This document shows, one piece after another, positions 31,370-46,600 of a stretch of DNA of 64,000 nt; within the stretch, counting starts at the first letter, position 1, and every line of letters starts with the position of its first letter. The translations under genes were made by a program, and so were the position numbers. Location of the stretch: the NCBI RefSeq assembly GCF_024713975.1, contig NC_091102.1:9181001-9245000 (forward strand), given 5' to 3'. This DNA comes from Paralichthys olivaceus. Its lineage: Eukaryota; Chordata; Actinopteri; Pleuronectiformes; Paralichthyidae. The notes beneath the pieces are model-generated. The model saw only the letters and a program-made list of their open reading frames with translations, did no database searches and had not been told where the DNA came from.

Positions 31370-34230
31370 TTTTGATGCTGCTGTGTTGAAATTCTTTACT
31401 TGAAGTAGATGATACATGTCTGATTCCTGGAGGGTTGAATATTAATTCTTGAAGACCATGTGGTTCAATTCTACAGGGATCTCGTCAGCAGATGAACCAA
31501 AGGCACAGATGAAGTCATTTCAAAACAAAATGACAGTTGTTATGATCGATTACACACTTAAATCCACAGTGGAACTTTCGTGATTAAGACAAACAAATGT
31601 GCCTCCTTCAGACTGGATGAGAAATGGATCAGCGGGTCTTTGTATGATCATACATGCAGCTAAATGCTTGTGTGTTCTCAAACACGACCACAGTCTTTGT
31701 ACTGAGCACACAATCCACCAGTGGTCTGAACTTCTAAAAAAACCTTTAACTTCCTTCTTTTGTTCCCGTTTTAGTTCCTCTCATTGCTTTCACGTGTTTT
31801 TACAACTAATAAAACAGATATAAGACTAGTTTACCATTAAATTTACTATCTAGTTGTGAAATGTACGGCTACTAAACCTACGCGCTGTATATGGTGCGGA
31901 CAGGTTGTTTAAAAAGAGACTGCACATTGAAATGTCTCTGACTGACTGTGGAGAGACACGCTTGCACAACTGTCTCATTTTTCACTCACTGTAAAAAACA
32001 AAGAGTCTAATGTTTATGTTTTCGTGCTCATTAAGCAAAGTTATTCTGGGAAACAAAAAATGTTGTTTCCCCAGAGTCGAGGGAATATTTCAAAAACAAG
32101 CAGAGCGCAGGGAACAAACACACAAACAAACTAAAGAAATGTGAAAATGGAATTCATTGGGGATAAAAGAAGTAGATAAAAAAACAACATCATATATATG
32201 TATATATAAAAGTAAAAGTTAAGTGACAGATGGATGTATGAACTGATATATTTCATTCACCATGTTGCTCCAGTCCTACAGCAACATGATGAATAAATCC
32301 ATGTGTCCGTCTGAGAAACGGAGCTTTGCAGATGTTAAAGTGAAGAATCTGGAATTTATTAGCATCTGATTTTCTTGCATATAGTGATATTCAGAGGAGG
32401 AGCGGGGGCACTGCTACCAATGTTTAACTCCCATTCATTTAAATCAAAGAAAACTATTTTTTTATTGAAGTTATCTCTTCTCTCACGATGTTGTTTCTCC
32501 ACTACCTCAATCAGGTTTCTGTCAGATCTGATTCCCTGTTGAGTCTTTTATGTGCACAGAAGATAAATATTGAATGGAAGTTGAGGGACACTGGCGATGT
32601 TCCCAAAACTCCCAGCAGCCTGTCAGCTGTCACCATCATGAGCAAAAACTCTTCGAGGACTCATTGACCTCTGAGTCTGTGGATAAATTGGGTGAACAGA
32701 CTCGACAGGAAGTGAGAGCAGGTTCACAGTAGATGGAAATGTGAGGCTGAGCATAAAACACACCTATTGATTACAGAGCGATCAGTTTTATGTTACTCCA
32801 CAGTAACTGGAATTGATTGTAGTTCTCTGTGAGCAGACACGTCCTCTCTGCGGTGACAAAAGCAACAGTTGCTCGACTCGCCCGCTCCCTTCTTGTTAAA
32901 CGCAGCACTCATTAACTTTCCCATCGATCGCCCCTGCCCCAATTTGGCACTTGAACTAAATCATTGTTCCCCTCACACAACATACAGGTGCCCGGGGCTC
33001 AGCCGCACATCGAGCCACGCTTCGATTTAACTGGTGCGTAATGTTTAATCAATACTGTGGAGGAGCTTCTGACTTCAGAAGCTGTGCAGGAAAGATATGG
33101 AGTGTGCTCTGGCTGTAATTAGCGACACGTAGACGATCGGGCGAGTCCGTCTGGTAACGTCAGTCACAAGAGCGCTCAAATAATTTTCCAGTTCAGCCGT
33201 CGTGCCATAACTGATGGTGGTGCTGTGTCCCGCTCTGTGCGGTGCAGTGTATCTGAACAAGCTCCCAGGTTCAGTCGGGTACTGTGTGGCTCTCGGATGC
33301 ACTTATAAATCAACCCACCTATGTGTGATACCAAAGCTTTTACTGTTATTCTCCAGAGGCAAGCACTCCATTAACCCCCATCCTTTTTTAGTACATAGGC
33401 ACTTACTACCCAAATAGTGCAAAATGCATTTCTTACCAAGGGTTTAAGTGAGACGCACACATGCAAGTTTTACATCCAGCACACACGTTGGCTTAAAACG
33501 ATCCACTTCCTTCTACAAGCAGCTTTTAACAGAGAGGTTGTACACTGAGAGGAAAGAGGGAGTCGTACGAAGTGTTATCACTAAAATAGAAAGAGTAATC
33601 TTCTGGGAATAAATATTCTGCGGCACCCAAAACAACAGAGTGTTTATAATCAAGTTCAACGTAGGATTAGTTTGCTCATTACTGTGTGCATCTTTCTAAT
33701 CATCCCTCGAATGCAGGCGGCCACCACCTACTGAACACAAGCTGCGGATGTTTCTGCCAGACAAACCCTGATGTGCACACATCTAATAACCAAATCGTAA
33801 TCATTCGTTGTGCCGCTGCTCTCGTCCTGATTGCTCCGAGCTGGATCTTGTTATAGATATCAGCGCTTCCAACTAAGTTACAAGTGGGTTGCGCCGTGTC
33901 CTCGTACTCGCCAGTAATTGCTTTGGTATTTTTAGTTTGCAAGTGTTGGGAGTAATTAAAACAAATGGAGGAGATAGAGGAGGCAGCGATCTCCTGTGGC
34001 TTCTTGGTCCGAGCATGGAGAGGTTTAGTTGGGTCGTATACGGCGATGTTTTCAATTAGACACCGCTGCACTAATGAGGGTTTATTACAGAGTGTAAATA
34101 CTTGTACTTGAGTGACGGAAACATTTAAATCTAAAGATAAAGGGTGTGTAGATGCTCTTTCATCTCTGCCTGACTTGACTGCACAAGGACAATAGTATAA
34201 TAATCTTAAATGAAAAAGGTAAGTTGAAAA
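31370..34230. other. Intergenic region between convergent asb9 and mospd2
   Basis: No coding exon is supported. The sequence from about 32880 to 34085 is non-repetitive, with homeodomain-type ATTA/TAAT cores and balanced composition. It looks like a candidate conserved non-coding block, but that is a judgement by eye only. Confidence 0.4.
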
Positions 34231-34236
34231 AAAGAG

Positions 34237-34242
34237 TTTATT
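34237..34242 (-). terminator. mospd2: Polyadenylation signal, probably mospd2
   Basis: Plus-strand TTTATT reads AATAAA on the minus strand, about 400 bases after the mospd2 stop. A second candidate lies at 34342-34347. Either gives a 3' UTR of 0.3-0.4 kb. Confidence 0.5.
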
Positions 34243-34641
34243 TTACATTCTGTAGATTCATATAATGTAAAAAATTGTACATAATGATCACAAAAATAAC
34301 TATTTTTTTCTAAATATTGTTACAATTGCAATAAATACACATTTATTTTATGATCCTTCTTAAAAAAATGAACGAATGATTTGATGTCACATTGTTAAAA
34401 GTGTCTCTGTTAACTCTCAAGTGCTCTGAAATCAACGAGTACAATCTCTTCATACAATAACTGCATAACGACTCACATGTCTCTAAAGTCAGCGCTCCTT
34501 CTCTTTATGACGGCAGCCTGTGGGGGGAAGGCAGGGAGGGGGAGGCAGAGCGCACGGCGACCGTCTCAACCGAGGCCCCGCTGGAACCGTCTTGTGTGTC
34601 TGTGGTCGACAAAAAGCAGGCGGAGGAAGCTGGGGGGGGTA

Positions 34642-37600
34642 TCAAGATGTCGGCTGGGCCGTTCCCAGCAGGTAAAGACACAGAAGGTTCAGCACCACGA
34701 GGACCAGGACCAGCCCCGTGAGAACCTTCTGCAGCCAGAGACACGTGTTCAGCTTCTGCTCTAGCCGAGAGTTGCACGCCGTCATTCGCATGAGCTGGTG
34801 GGATAAAGAAAAAAGAAAGATCACTCACCTGGTTTATCAGTGTGACAGCCTTGTAATGAAAGTCACAGAAACAAGAGAGACTATAACGTGCAGGAGAAGG
34901 AATAGTTCAAGATCTGGTTAACACACCAAGACTGTCCATTAGAATGAACCTGGAGCGAGGAGGCAATAAGCTTAGCATAAAAACTGGGAGCAAGGGTAAA
35001 CTGCTAGTCTGGCTTTATCCAAATTTAGATACAAGTACAACTAAAAAATATAAACTGCAAACATTTTTTGACATATATAGAAAAGCAATTTGTGTTTTAA
35101 GGTGGAGTCACATGCTGTGAGTAGTACTTCGTGAACAACAGTCGAGTTAAGTGACTCAGAGGATCTCAGCTCTCTCTATTTTGGGAGTATGCGATGAAAA
35201 TGCAAAAACTATTAATTACAACTTTATTGCTGCATTTCAAACTCCAGAATCTCTTGATGATGATGGGAGTCTATACAAATCTTTTGAGGTGTTAAAAAAT
35301 ATGTCAATTAACACGTATATTATAACGAGTCACAGTCACTTCAACAGAACTCACCATTATGTCTGATTCCGGCTGCCCGCTGGTCCCTGTATCCACAGGA
35401 CTGTCCCTCAGAAGACTGACTGCTGGTTTCAAGCTCTCCAGAACATGGCAGCGCAATCTGAGGGAAAGATACAGTCTAATGAGCCACGAGGAGTCCACCA
35501 GTACAACTGTCATGAGAACTGTGTGAAAAGAGGCCATCACCAAGAGTGTGTGGTGTGCACCTGTGTTCCATGATCTTGGCTTTTGGAACTTCTTTCCAGA
35601 ACTGGGCAAGTTCTTGTGATCCAACGTTGTCCATCTCAGCTGCCATGACCAAAAATCGGTCCTGTGGCGAGGCCTGAGATCCTGCACAAAAACCATTCAG
35701 GGCAACATTACAGCAAAAAATAATCCTGCAAGCCCGCACACTTGGTTGTTACAGCTCTAAAATGCCTGACAATTAAGACTTGGGTTATTTTTTATGTGAG
35801 AGAAGAATTTCAACTGTTGTTTGAACTAATAACAAAAACAGCTAATGAATGATTTGCCCTCAAAAATGTGCCTCAGTGTTGGACATAACAGTCCTGCAAT
35901 GCATAAAAGCTACAAAGAGCAACCCTTAAGAAGACAATACTGAGTCTTCTGAGACATATGAAGCTGACAATACAGTCCCCACACAGGACTCAAACACTGT
36001 CAGTTGTCTGGTTGTTTGTTTTGGGGAGATGATTATTTTATCACTATTGAAATATGTATGTCAGGTGAAAGAAAAGTGGCTGCTGGCACTTTGAAAGGGA
36101 AACAGACAGGACCGCTAGATTATTCTAAGGTTCTGCATTTGCAAACATCTGCTGTAAGTGGAGCTAAAGTGCAGTACCTCCATGTAAGGACACCACTATG
36201 TCTATTGAAGCTCCTGGTTCACAGCAGCTGCTACTGGGCTTCACTCTGTACTTCTCAGGTGCTGTGGTCCGAACCTGTGGAGACGCCAGATTCACCTTTA
36301 ATAACATGTTTGATATGTTCAACTGTTAGAAAATATGGTAAAATGCACATCACACCATGAGCCATCGCTCAAGTTGACATCATAAATCTATAATGATATA
36401 TAACAAAGACCAACTGATTTGTGATGAGCCTTTCACAGATGTTTTATATCAGCTTTTTCAGTTTGCCAATATGCACTGATACTGAAAACTTTTTTATTTT
36501 ACAAAATGTACATTTAGGTTTATTCTCTAAATTAAACTTCTATATATTTTTGCTGTATTTGTGTTTTTATTTTATTTTGTGTAGCAGTCATCCTGACAAC
36601 TCATCCCTTGTTCACAAACTCAAGCAGCCAAGTTAGCCCACAGGCATGCGAGTGTCTTCACACTCACCTTGAAGGCCACTTGATTTTTGGTCACATTGCT
36701 CAGGATAATGAGACATTTCTTCTCTGTCTCTCCAGAACCAAAGCTGAGCTCCTCTGCAGGGCTGCACGGAGAGGAAATATAAAAAGCACACAGTGTAACA
36801 GGAGCTGGGTGGACATCAGAGGTGCAGATCTTGAATAAACAACTGTGATTTGGTGCTATAAAATGTCTGTTTACCCCAGCAGAGATTTTAGATGCTAGAT
36901 GCAGACGAGAGTTCCCATTTGCTTTGTTGGTTCTGTTTTATCTTATCAGTAAAGAGTGTGCGACTGTGGTTCCTGTGCTTTGCTGTCTGTGTGATATGAT
37001 TACCGCAGGACTTGTTGCTTTTCCTGCGAAACATCACCTGAACTATCTGCTTTCCTGGAGCATAATATAAAAACAGTGTACTGTCACTAAAGCAAGTTAT
37101 ATACATACTTTTCAACCATGACTACATGATTTCAAACTACAGCCTGTGAAGTGTTAGACTATAAACTACAAGAAAATGGAAGCAGTATTATCAGAGAGAA
37201 ACAACAGTTACTGGTAAGAGAATGAGAGAAATGTGTGCTGTAGTTTACATGCTATGGGTAGACAGTGTGTGGTGCTAGCAAGCGACATTATCAGAAAGGT
37301 TTCCGTGCTGTTTAGTGAGCTACCAGATAATTAGCTCGCCATGGTAGTGCACTTATCCCTGTTAATGTTTATTTGTTGGTTCGTTCATCAAGGGAAGGAG
37401 CAGGATAGGACAACAGTTATGTAAATTAGATACGATACGAGCCAATGTTGTCTTTAGGACCAGGTAATACATTTTTCACTTTGACATAGTATATTAACAT
37501 ATCTGACCCAAAACACAAAAGACACATCATGTGTTCTGATCACACCAATGTCACTCTCGACACCTGAGAGCACGCAGAAGGAGAACTAAAGGTATTCTGA

Positions 37601-40600
37601 CAATTTGATGCAATTGGGAGGCATGATCCTGAAATCCAAAAACATAAAACTCTCCATTGTGGTTACCTTGCCTTGTTCTCTGATTGTTGTTTTTGTCTTG
37701 CTTCTTCTTAATTAATTTTCAACAGTCACATTTGGCTTAAAATAAAATGTGATTTAATGAATTCAGCCTTAATAAACACAGAACACTTGATGCACTGGGG
37801 ACTTTCTCTTTGCCAAGAATAAACTGGCAGATGGATTATAACATAAAGGTTCTCATTGATGTAGCCTGGCTTCATTTCATGGACGAAACAAACATATTTT
37901 TCTGTTTCATGTCCTCATGTGTTCCTTCCTGGACTAAAACAGCTGTAGAGCCTGACGTTTGCTGGAGCTCAGAGTGAGTCTTCTGGCTCTGGAAACCTTT
38001 GGCAAACACAAGATCAAAGCCCCCTACTCCCCTTTAAAGCCCCCAGCCTCGAATTAAAGCTAACACAGCTCAGAAACATAATTGCATTTAAGGCTCATTT
38101 AAATCTGTTTATCACTATAATTCACAGCCTGGAGCTGTTCAAATCCTCACATCAAAGCCGTTACTCTAGAAAAAAAAAAAAAAAAGCACTCCACGGACAG
38201 CACTCATGAAAAGGAGGAGGAACATCATACAGTGTGTGAATGTACCACTAAGCATATACCGAAGATCCAAACAGATCACTATGATCGCTATGCTCCTTTG
38301 CAATTCACTAATTTTGAAGTTGATCATTGACCAGTGCCTCTCCCTGATTACTGTGGCACCATTAAAAATGAACAACACAGACTCATTCCTTCTTAATGAA
38401 CAATTGATTGGTAGCATCCTTAATTCCTGTGACCAGATCAATTGAGCTTTAAAGGGACAACACATCAATAATGACTTTAGGCTTTGAGCCAATACATGAA
38501 GGAAACACTGTGGTCAATACCTACAAGGCAATTAAAACTTGTGGATGGCTCCTAAATACGCATACACTCAGTTGAAAGTTTATTAGGTACATTTAATGTA
38601 CATTTATTCAGATGGAGAACAGTGACAGTGCAGAACCTGAACAGGTTTTGTGGCATCTTGCACAAAGAGAACAGGCAGACACAAATGAATTTAGCTGCAG
38701 TGAGAAGAAGCTGACTTATGTGCACATCCAACCCCAGTTAGACGCAGGAAAATCAGTCGGTTTATGTTGTGTGTGATATAGTCTGCTGAACCACAGTAAA
38801 CAAGAGTAACTGTTTTGTGAGGTTGCAAAACAGTGCTTTAAGCTAAATGATAAAGTATAGACTGTATATAAGAATGATTGATGTGTCCCCACTTCCTCCA
38901 ATTGTACAAAAATAAAGTATCACGGATCAAAGGTCTAATTCAGACCGAGACGCTGCACAGTAATGAGCAGAGTGGAGTACGAAGCTGTCAATCCTGATAT
39001 TTCATCTAATTTTCGAAGCATCAACTAACTAATTAAAACCAAACTTCCTGAATAAATGAGACTTGACCACACATCAATGTGATTAGAACTACCTAAAATA
39101 ACCATACCATATTTGAGGAACATGAAGGAGGCGGGGTTTACGACCTACACTGCAGCCAGCCACCAGAGAACAATGAGGATGCATTGGCCTCACTTTTGGA
39201 GAGCTGACATGTCGTCCATCTTTATGTACAGTCTGTGTACATAAACGTGAATTGGGGCTGATGGGGATGTCACTGATCTCTACAGATAATGAGTGGAATA
39301 GCCATAGCAATTACAATTAAGGACACTTGAACTCATCTACTAGATGTTGGGATGGTTAAGTGTGGTGGACTGATTAACTAACAGATCAATATTGGCTTAA
39401 AAAAGCAAAAGTTTTACAAGAAAATATTCCTGATGCATAATTTGGACCTGTATTAACAAGATGACACAAAATAGAAAATCACACCAACCCCATGTCCAAT
39501 ATAGAACATTCACTCATAAAACGATTGAGTGCTTGCAAATATAAGTGTGTAGACACATTTTCCCTTTCTCCTCTAACAGTGTGGCCATGAAAAAAATCAA
39601 CGCAGACATAAATAACTGATGACAAACTGGAGAAGGAAGCAGGATGACCTACCTAACATCTAGCAGAGGGCCTTTGAAGGTGGTCAGTGGCTTCCTGGCT
39701 CCTTTGGTCCTGGCACTCACGTCTGTTTTATCATTGTCCTCTGACTTCACACTGTCTTCCAGGAAATTCACCTGAAAACAACAAAGACCACTTAATTAGA
39801 AAATGAACTCAGAGTTCAGATACTGGAACATGTGACCCTTATCTGGTCCTTTCTATGAAAACGAAAAGCTTGACCCCTGCCCTTCATGAAGAGAAAGCTA
39901 TCAGTTAATGAAACCCTTGGCTGTCATTTATGATTAATAAATGGATCATGTGAAATAAAGGTCATCAAAAGAGTCTTTCTTCCCAATTATTTTTCTCTGA
40001 AAAACCCACATGACGACTCCTGACCCAACTTCCAGGTTGTCTCCAGTGTGAGCACAGAACAACAGGAAGCGTGTCCATTTGAAAATGCAGAACCCACAAA
40101 CTTGTGACTTCTGACAAAAAAACTACAGCAAATTAAAGTTCAACTGGAACAAAATTCTTAAAACAACTCACTCAGTTCAGCATATTCATAACCTTTGACC
40201 CAAATCATCTGGAGACAGACAGACCACAAGACCACACAAAGGGGACAGATATTGGGAAACATCTGTATCAGCGCTGGATGTTATGGACGACTTAGGCAAT
40301 TTAGGGAAATGGATGCTTTCACACATTGTAGCTGGCAACACATATTGTGCAAACATGAGAAGGTGAGGACATGATTGGAGGGAGGGAGGGAGGGCAGGGG
40401 CAAAGGTGAGTGGCCTCTGCATGTGATGGCAACATTCATGACTCAGAGAGGAAGTGTGTCATTTGCTGTGATAAGCAACCAAACATGTCATCTTAATTTT
40501 ATGGCTGGCTGTCATGCAACTGCCACAATAAAGACATCAGCTGCTGATGAAATGTCTCTATTTATTTGTCATTTTAAAGGAGCAAGCTTAATACAAGGAA

Positions 40601-43600
40601 TTACAAAACAATAAGTAAAACATGCTCAAACATAAAATTAAACTTTGAAATATTAGGCAGTTTCATTCGAATCAAAATTATTGTTTTGGCGAATAAATCA
40701 TTGGCACCACTTGTCAAATGCTCATACAAAATTAAATTATTGATTAACAAAGAAACATAATTTACTATGAGAAACAAATGAATTAAAAACACCTTCATGG
40801 TAGTAATAATCACACACAATAAAATTAAGAACTTCATTTTGATTTCTACACACTGTGTAAGATATGAAATGCAAAAGACAAAAATAAAAATCACTGAAGA
40901 TTTTCCATCATCAGAAACTGAAAGATTAGTGCAATGCTCACAGTGAGGAGTGTCTATAGATTATACAGAGCATAATCAGAGATTTTATACATGGTCTCAG
41001 TCTCCAGACTCACAGGCCTGGTAAGGATTGTGTTAGTGGACAAGGCACAGAGGGCTTTGGTTAAAAAGATGCCTCTAGTTAAAGAAGTTAGTTTAGTGCT
41101 GTAGGTTACAAACATAGTCTACTGTAATATAACAGTAATCATCTTTTCTAATCTGAGGTTAGAAGACACAAATAATATGAAATTGTAATAGGCAGTAGAG
41201 AAGGTGCTTCCCATTATCTCTAAGAGAATAAACTGAAAGGAGTGTCTCAATTGGTTCAGTGTTTACATGATATTGTGCAAAAGGTACACTATCCATCATT
41301 TAGCGTACATCCCTTGATAACAAGTCTGAATTTTTGTGGTTCCTTCATAAAAAAACATAAAACAGTTCAAAGTCAAATTTAAAATATGGAGTCCAGGACA
41401 GGTCAAGGGATGGAAATGTCAAGTGGAGTGGTCCTGACATCGGTTCGACTTTGAGGGAGGTGCACTCACAGAAAATCGCATCGCGTGAGTACACCTGCCT
41501 TTTCCAGTCTGCAGAAATCTTCCGGACACAGAGCTCCATGTGTAGGTGTGACCTTACACTGCCTTACCACCAACCCTTGTTTCAAAACAGAGAGAAAGTT
41601 CAAAATTAGCTTTTCTTTGGCCAAGACATTTTCAGCACAGTGCTGCCTGGAACCCAGAAGAATTCAGGTCGGGATGGGTGGTGGTGGTGGCGGAGGCGAA
41701 GGTGGAGAGTCTCTTGTCATGAAGACAAATGGATCAGAAGCAGGGCTTGAAATGTTGACAGGCACGTTTACTGATATAGTGACACAACAATGCCTGATGA
41801 ACTTCTCATGAGACAGCAGACACAGCTGATTTATAACATTTATCTTAGGATCTTATATTAACCTCATATTTTATTGTGGTCATTTTGGTCAATAGCCTAC
41901 TGTATACTAACTGCCATACAAAACTATTGGTTTGTCGGAACTTGCTTGGTGGCCTTAGCTAATAGATTAGATAACAGGAAAGCCTTGAATGAATTAGTTT
42001 CTGGCCAAAGTTCATAAAATGTCCAGACTTCAGCATGTAACTTTCCTTCCGTCGCAGAATTAGAAGTCACATAAATAATGATTCAAAGGTATTTGAATCG
42101 CTAAATAACTCATTATTTAAACTTGGGAGTTTGTAGAAAAACTTATTTTCTTTCACCTTGAATATTTCTGAACAATCTATTTAGCTTAAGCAAAGGGATT
42201 AATGAAATTAGTCATTTGCTCCAATAGAGAGCTCTGCACCTTTTCTCTGGGGTTATTTGGGGCAAATACACGCCACAATCTGACGAAACATATGCCAGAA
42301 AGAGTGCGAGGAGATTCCGTGTTTATATTTATATTTCCCGGTATAAGAGCATTAGCAAACTTCTGTGTCGTGCCTGTACAGTATTGTTGAGGCTAACAAT
42401 TCACTGATTCGCACATCCCCGCTTTGTAAATTTTAATCTGTTGTGCATGACCAATGTGGTATTTGTTAACAATAGGAGCACTGTTTGTTTGTTGGGGCTT
42501 AGGAGGCTCATGGGAGTAAGTTAGGGTAACGCAGCACTGTAAAAACTCTCCAGTAGACAGAATTAGTATCCTATAGGCAAAATAAGCTAAAGAAACTAAT
42601 GCAAAGTTATGTCATTGTCATCACGTCTCAAGCAGGTTAAATCCAAGTTCACTGCTCCCTGACTGGGACAGGAAAACAAGAAAAATAACAAACCAAAAAT
42701 AAGAAATAACCACAGTTGCAAACAAGGTGCATATCCTGAGATGGCCTCCTTAATATCCTCCATCTATCTCCACACAGGCTTTCATTGCAAACTGCTCACA
42801 AAGAAAGAAGCTAAACAGATAACAGTGAGGGCTCGATTGTCCTGTGGGGAGCGAGTAGAATCTGTGACACAAGCTGCAGTACTGCTGCAAGCAGTTGAAA
42901 TTCAGTGTCATCAGACTAAGACGAAGGTGACAACAGCTGCAGACGTATACAGACTGAAGCCTGTGGGTGTCTCAGCGATGGTGCTACACTGATGCCATTT
43001 GCGGAGGAAACAGGAATCTAGCTACAGCAGGGAAGAGCTTAACAAACAGACTCGACAACCTCCGCTGATCGTACGAGGAACCGAGAAGATGACGAGCAGA
43101 GCAGTGTGCTGGCTGTGATGCATGGGATTTGTTGGCAGGATTTAATTGCAGCCAAAGACATTAGGAGTCACCTTCAAAAAGACAATGAGCAAGAGCTTAA
43201 CGTCTACAAATTCAGGGCATTACTTGCCACTTAATTCACAGTTGTCTCAACAGAGCAGCCTGATTACATGCTGTAATCGCTGGCTCAACTTAAAGAAATG
43301 AGCAATGAGGAAAGAGGAGGAATCTCTGACAGTGCGGCATCTAATTTGACTGGGAGCAGTGTGTCAAGTCTACCAGAGGTGGACGACACTGTCTGAGATG
43401 TCACAATCAGATTTAATCATGACTCAATCCCTCTCAGTTTATGTTAAACATGAGAGCAGCTGCAGACTGTATTACTTTAAACATCAGCAATATTAAATTG
43501 CATTCAATATGAATTTTATTCAAAAATATAACGCTTTCTCTTTCAAATCCAGATATACAATGAGATCATATAAAGATCCCACATACACAAGTTTTTAAAA

Positions 43601-46600
43601 AAAATAAAAGTTAACTAATTTCTGGAAGCACTGGCGACAATAAGATTTCATAGGAACTGAAGAAAAGAGTGTTAAAATTTACCTTTTTGGGTTTTACTGC
43701 ATTCTCAGAGTTGAAGCTGGACTCAAGGGCATCTTTCACATCCAGTTCACCCTCTTTGCTCTCTGTGTCTTCCTCACTAACAATAGGTCCATTGTCAGAG
43801 ATGGGTGTTTGGAAGTCGTCATCGGGAAGAGGTGGGTAGCTGTACTTGAAGGAGTCCTGGGATGTAGTGAGATAATTCAAAATCACTTTAAGCAAGCGCA
43901 TTGTCGGTTTAAATTAAAAGAAACACTGTATGCAAGTACAGAAAGTCCCATTGACTTCTATGTAAATAATATAGCTTTTTACACATCAGCTTTGCCGTCA
44001 TCACAATATGATCCCACTAAAAGAAGATTAATACTATTTATGATGTGTGTAGTTGTAGTAACTAAGTTAATCTTTTGTAACTGTGTGACATTAACAAATT
44101 AAAACACAATGTACAAGGCTATTTTAGAAAGACAGACATACCGTTCCACCCATGTGAGACGGCAGGTACTCAGGGCCAATAAAAGTATTGACATCAGATC
44201 TGGACGCAAACTTCAATTTGCTGATTGCCTCAGGGCCCAACCACGACTTCACAATCTTCCATGCCGCTGGAATGAGACAAATTTTATGCTCAGTATGTCA
44301 GAATATTTATAGTATTTAGAGAAGTTACTGATGGATCCAAAAATATACATGTTCATATGGACTGTTAAGAGAGGATAGGCTCAGTCTCACCGTTCATGAT
44401 CCACGGCATATCCACAATGATCATTTTGGCTGAAATAGTATGAAAAACAAAGTTCATATCAATTGTTTCACTTCAAAATAAATGAAAGTCACTGTTATTG
44501 ATTGAAACATGTTTCCATCTGGATAAATATTCATTTTGCTTTTATATCAACTTTTGTTACTTACATAAAAACTTTGGATAATATACTTTGAAGCAATTAA
44601 TAATGTACTTCACAAACTCCATGTCCTGAAAAACAAAGTGGGGGAAAAACACTGATGTAAAAATCAAAACAACTCAGAAATCTCCAACTATGAAAGATGC
44701 ATTATGGATGTTCGACAGTGAGAACGTTTGTTTAATCGTAAACATGTCCAAATCAGTAACGATAAAATGATAATTAATTTGAAGCACAATTTTTTTTTAA
44801 CTAACTTTTCATTTTTTGATATCCACTATTTCCAAAACAGATCATCATATGACTTGCTGTAATATGTTGTTTTAGTCACCATGCAATTTCAATAACTCCA
44901 TCTTTCACATTCTTCTTACAAACCATTTTTCCTCAAAAGGAGAGTTCACAGTAAATGGGTTAAAATAAAATGCATGTTTTCCACTTCAACAACAATGGGC
45001 TTCTGATCAAACAGATAATTAAATCTAAAGGCTGTTAGAAAATCTAATCATGGCTGAGAGAAACAATTCATATGATAAATCCCATTTAGATTAGAAAATG
45101 CTTATCAAGGTAAAAGGTTCTGTCATGTTTTAAAGGCTGCATTTCTATGTTGTGATTTTATGTTGATTACAATCATCAGACAAACAGCCCATGTGTCAAT
45201 AGATACAGACCTTATACCATGACTGGGCTCCATAATTGACTAGAGGCCTCATTGCTATGCAGGAGCCTCACTCCTGAGCCTTAATGAGATCATACTGGGT
45301 ACTCTTGTGCTCTAAATCGTACTGTGGTTCAACAAACTCCCATAAAGGTTGATTTCCAAACTCATCCTCTAATCTACTCATTTTATATTTGGTTTGCATG
45401 TCTCTTCATCCAGCCCAACTTTGGTTTATTTGAATTTAATTAAGCCATTTCTCCAGATGAGAGCCTAGCCTGAGAAATACAGTCGCTAACGCCTGTGACG
45501 CGGTGAGTCTGCGGATTAGGCAATCCACTTGAATTGACCAACAGGATTTAAAGGTTACTTTAATCTCTAAAGTGTAAAACCATTGAAGTGCATCAGTCTC
45601 TAGAAGACCACGGCTAAAACTGCAAGAAATATGAGGACACTCAACAGCACTTCTATCACTGCAAAGAAAAATAAGAGAAAAGTATATGTAACTACCAGGT
45701 AATACAAAAATATTTGTTTTGAAACCCCGGATGTTAAATATCAGTGTTATGGAATTTTCATAGACACTGTCTCTCGTCCTCTCTGGAGCATAGTGCAACA
45801 GGCTGTTGTGTTTGGGAAGTGTGAGAGCTTGGCAAAGGTCAAAGCCTTCACTCCCTAGACATCACAGATATGAGACTGTGTAAGCAGCACTACTGTCTCC
45901 ATAACTAGAAAATACATTTGATTGTTTAGGAACAAGCTCACCCATGGATTAAATGATCTGTTGGGGTTTAAAGTGTGACTGCAGGAAAGCAGACTTCAGA
46001 ATATGAGAGAGCATCATGCACGGATGTTGTATGGATGAATTCTGATTTTCTCCTTGGCCAAGCTTCAATAAATATTTCAGCATAAGACGTCAAAGGGCTC
46101 CTGAACGCTTTCTTCATTGATGAGTTGACCATTGATCAGCAGATTTTCCACCACAATCAGGACAAGCAAAATTATTTTTCATCAAAGAATAACAAATCAA
46201 AATATAATAATGAAAATCATTTTCTGAAACATTATCATCATCACGGACTTACTATATTGCTGAGGCCGGATTCTGCCATGTCAAACACAACAGTAAGCGG
46301 CATCCCGGGTTCTTTCTTTGCGTACCGCTCCAGCCAGAAGGCGACATACTTCTTCTTGTCCACTATTGTTTTAGCATCCTTGACGTGAAGCTTTACTTTG
46401 AACCAGACTAAACACAGGAAAAATTGTTTAATGAATTATACACTTGTTTTTTTAGATCACATTCTGGGTAGTTTTGGATTTATGTAGTAGTGTTTTAACA
46501 CATTTAATGAACCAGATATCAAATCAAACTGATGAAAATGAGTATTTACTAAGTCCATATCAGTACAGTTTAAATAGGTCTTTGATAAAGTATGTACATA

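Noticed and set aside
33700..34071. 123-codon minus-strand frame
   Set aside because: No family resemblance and no splice context. The sequence looks more like non-coding conserved DNA than a gene.
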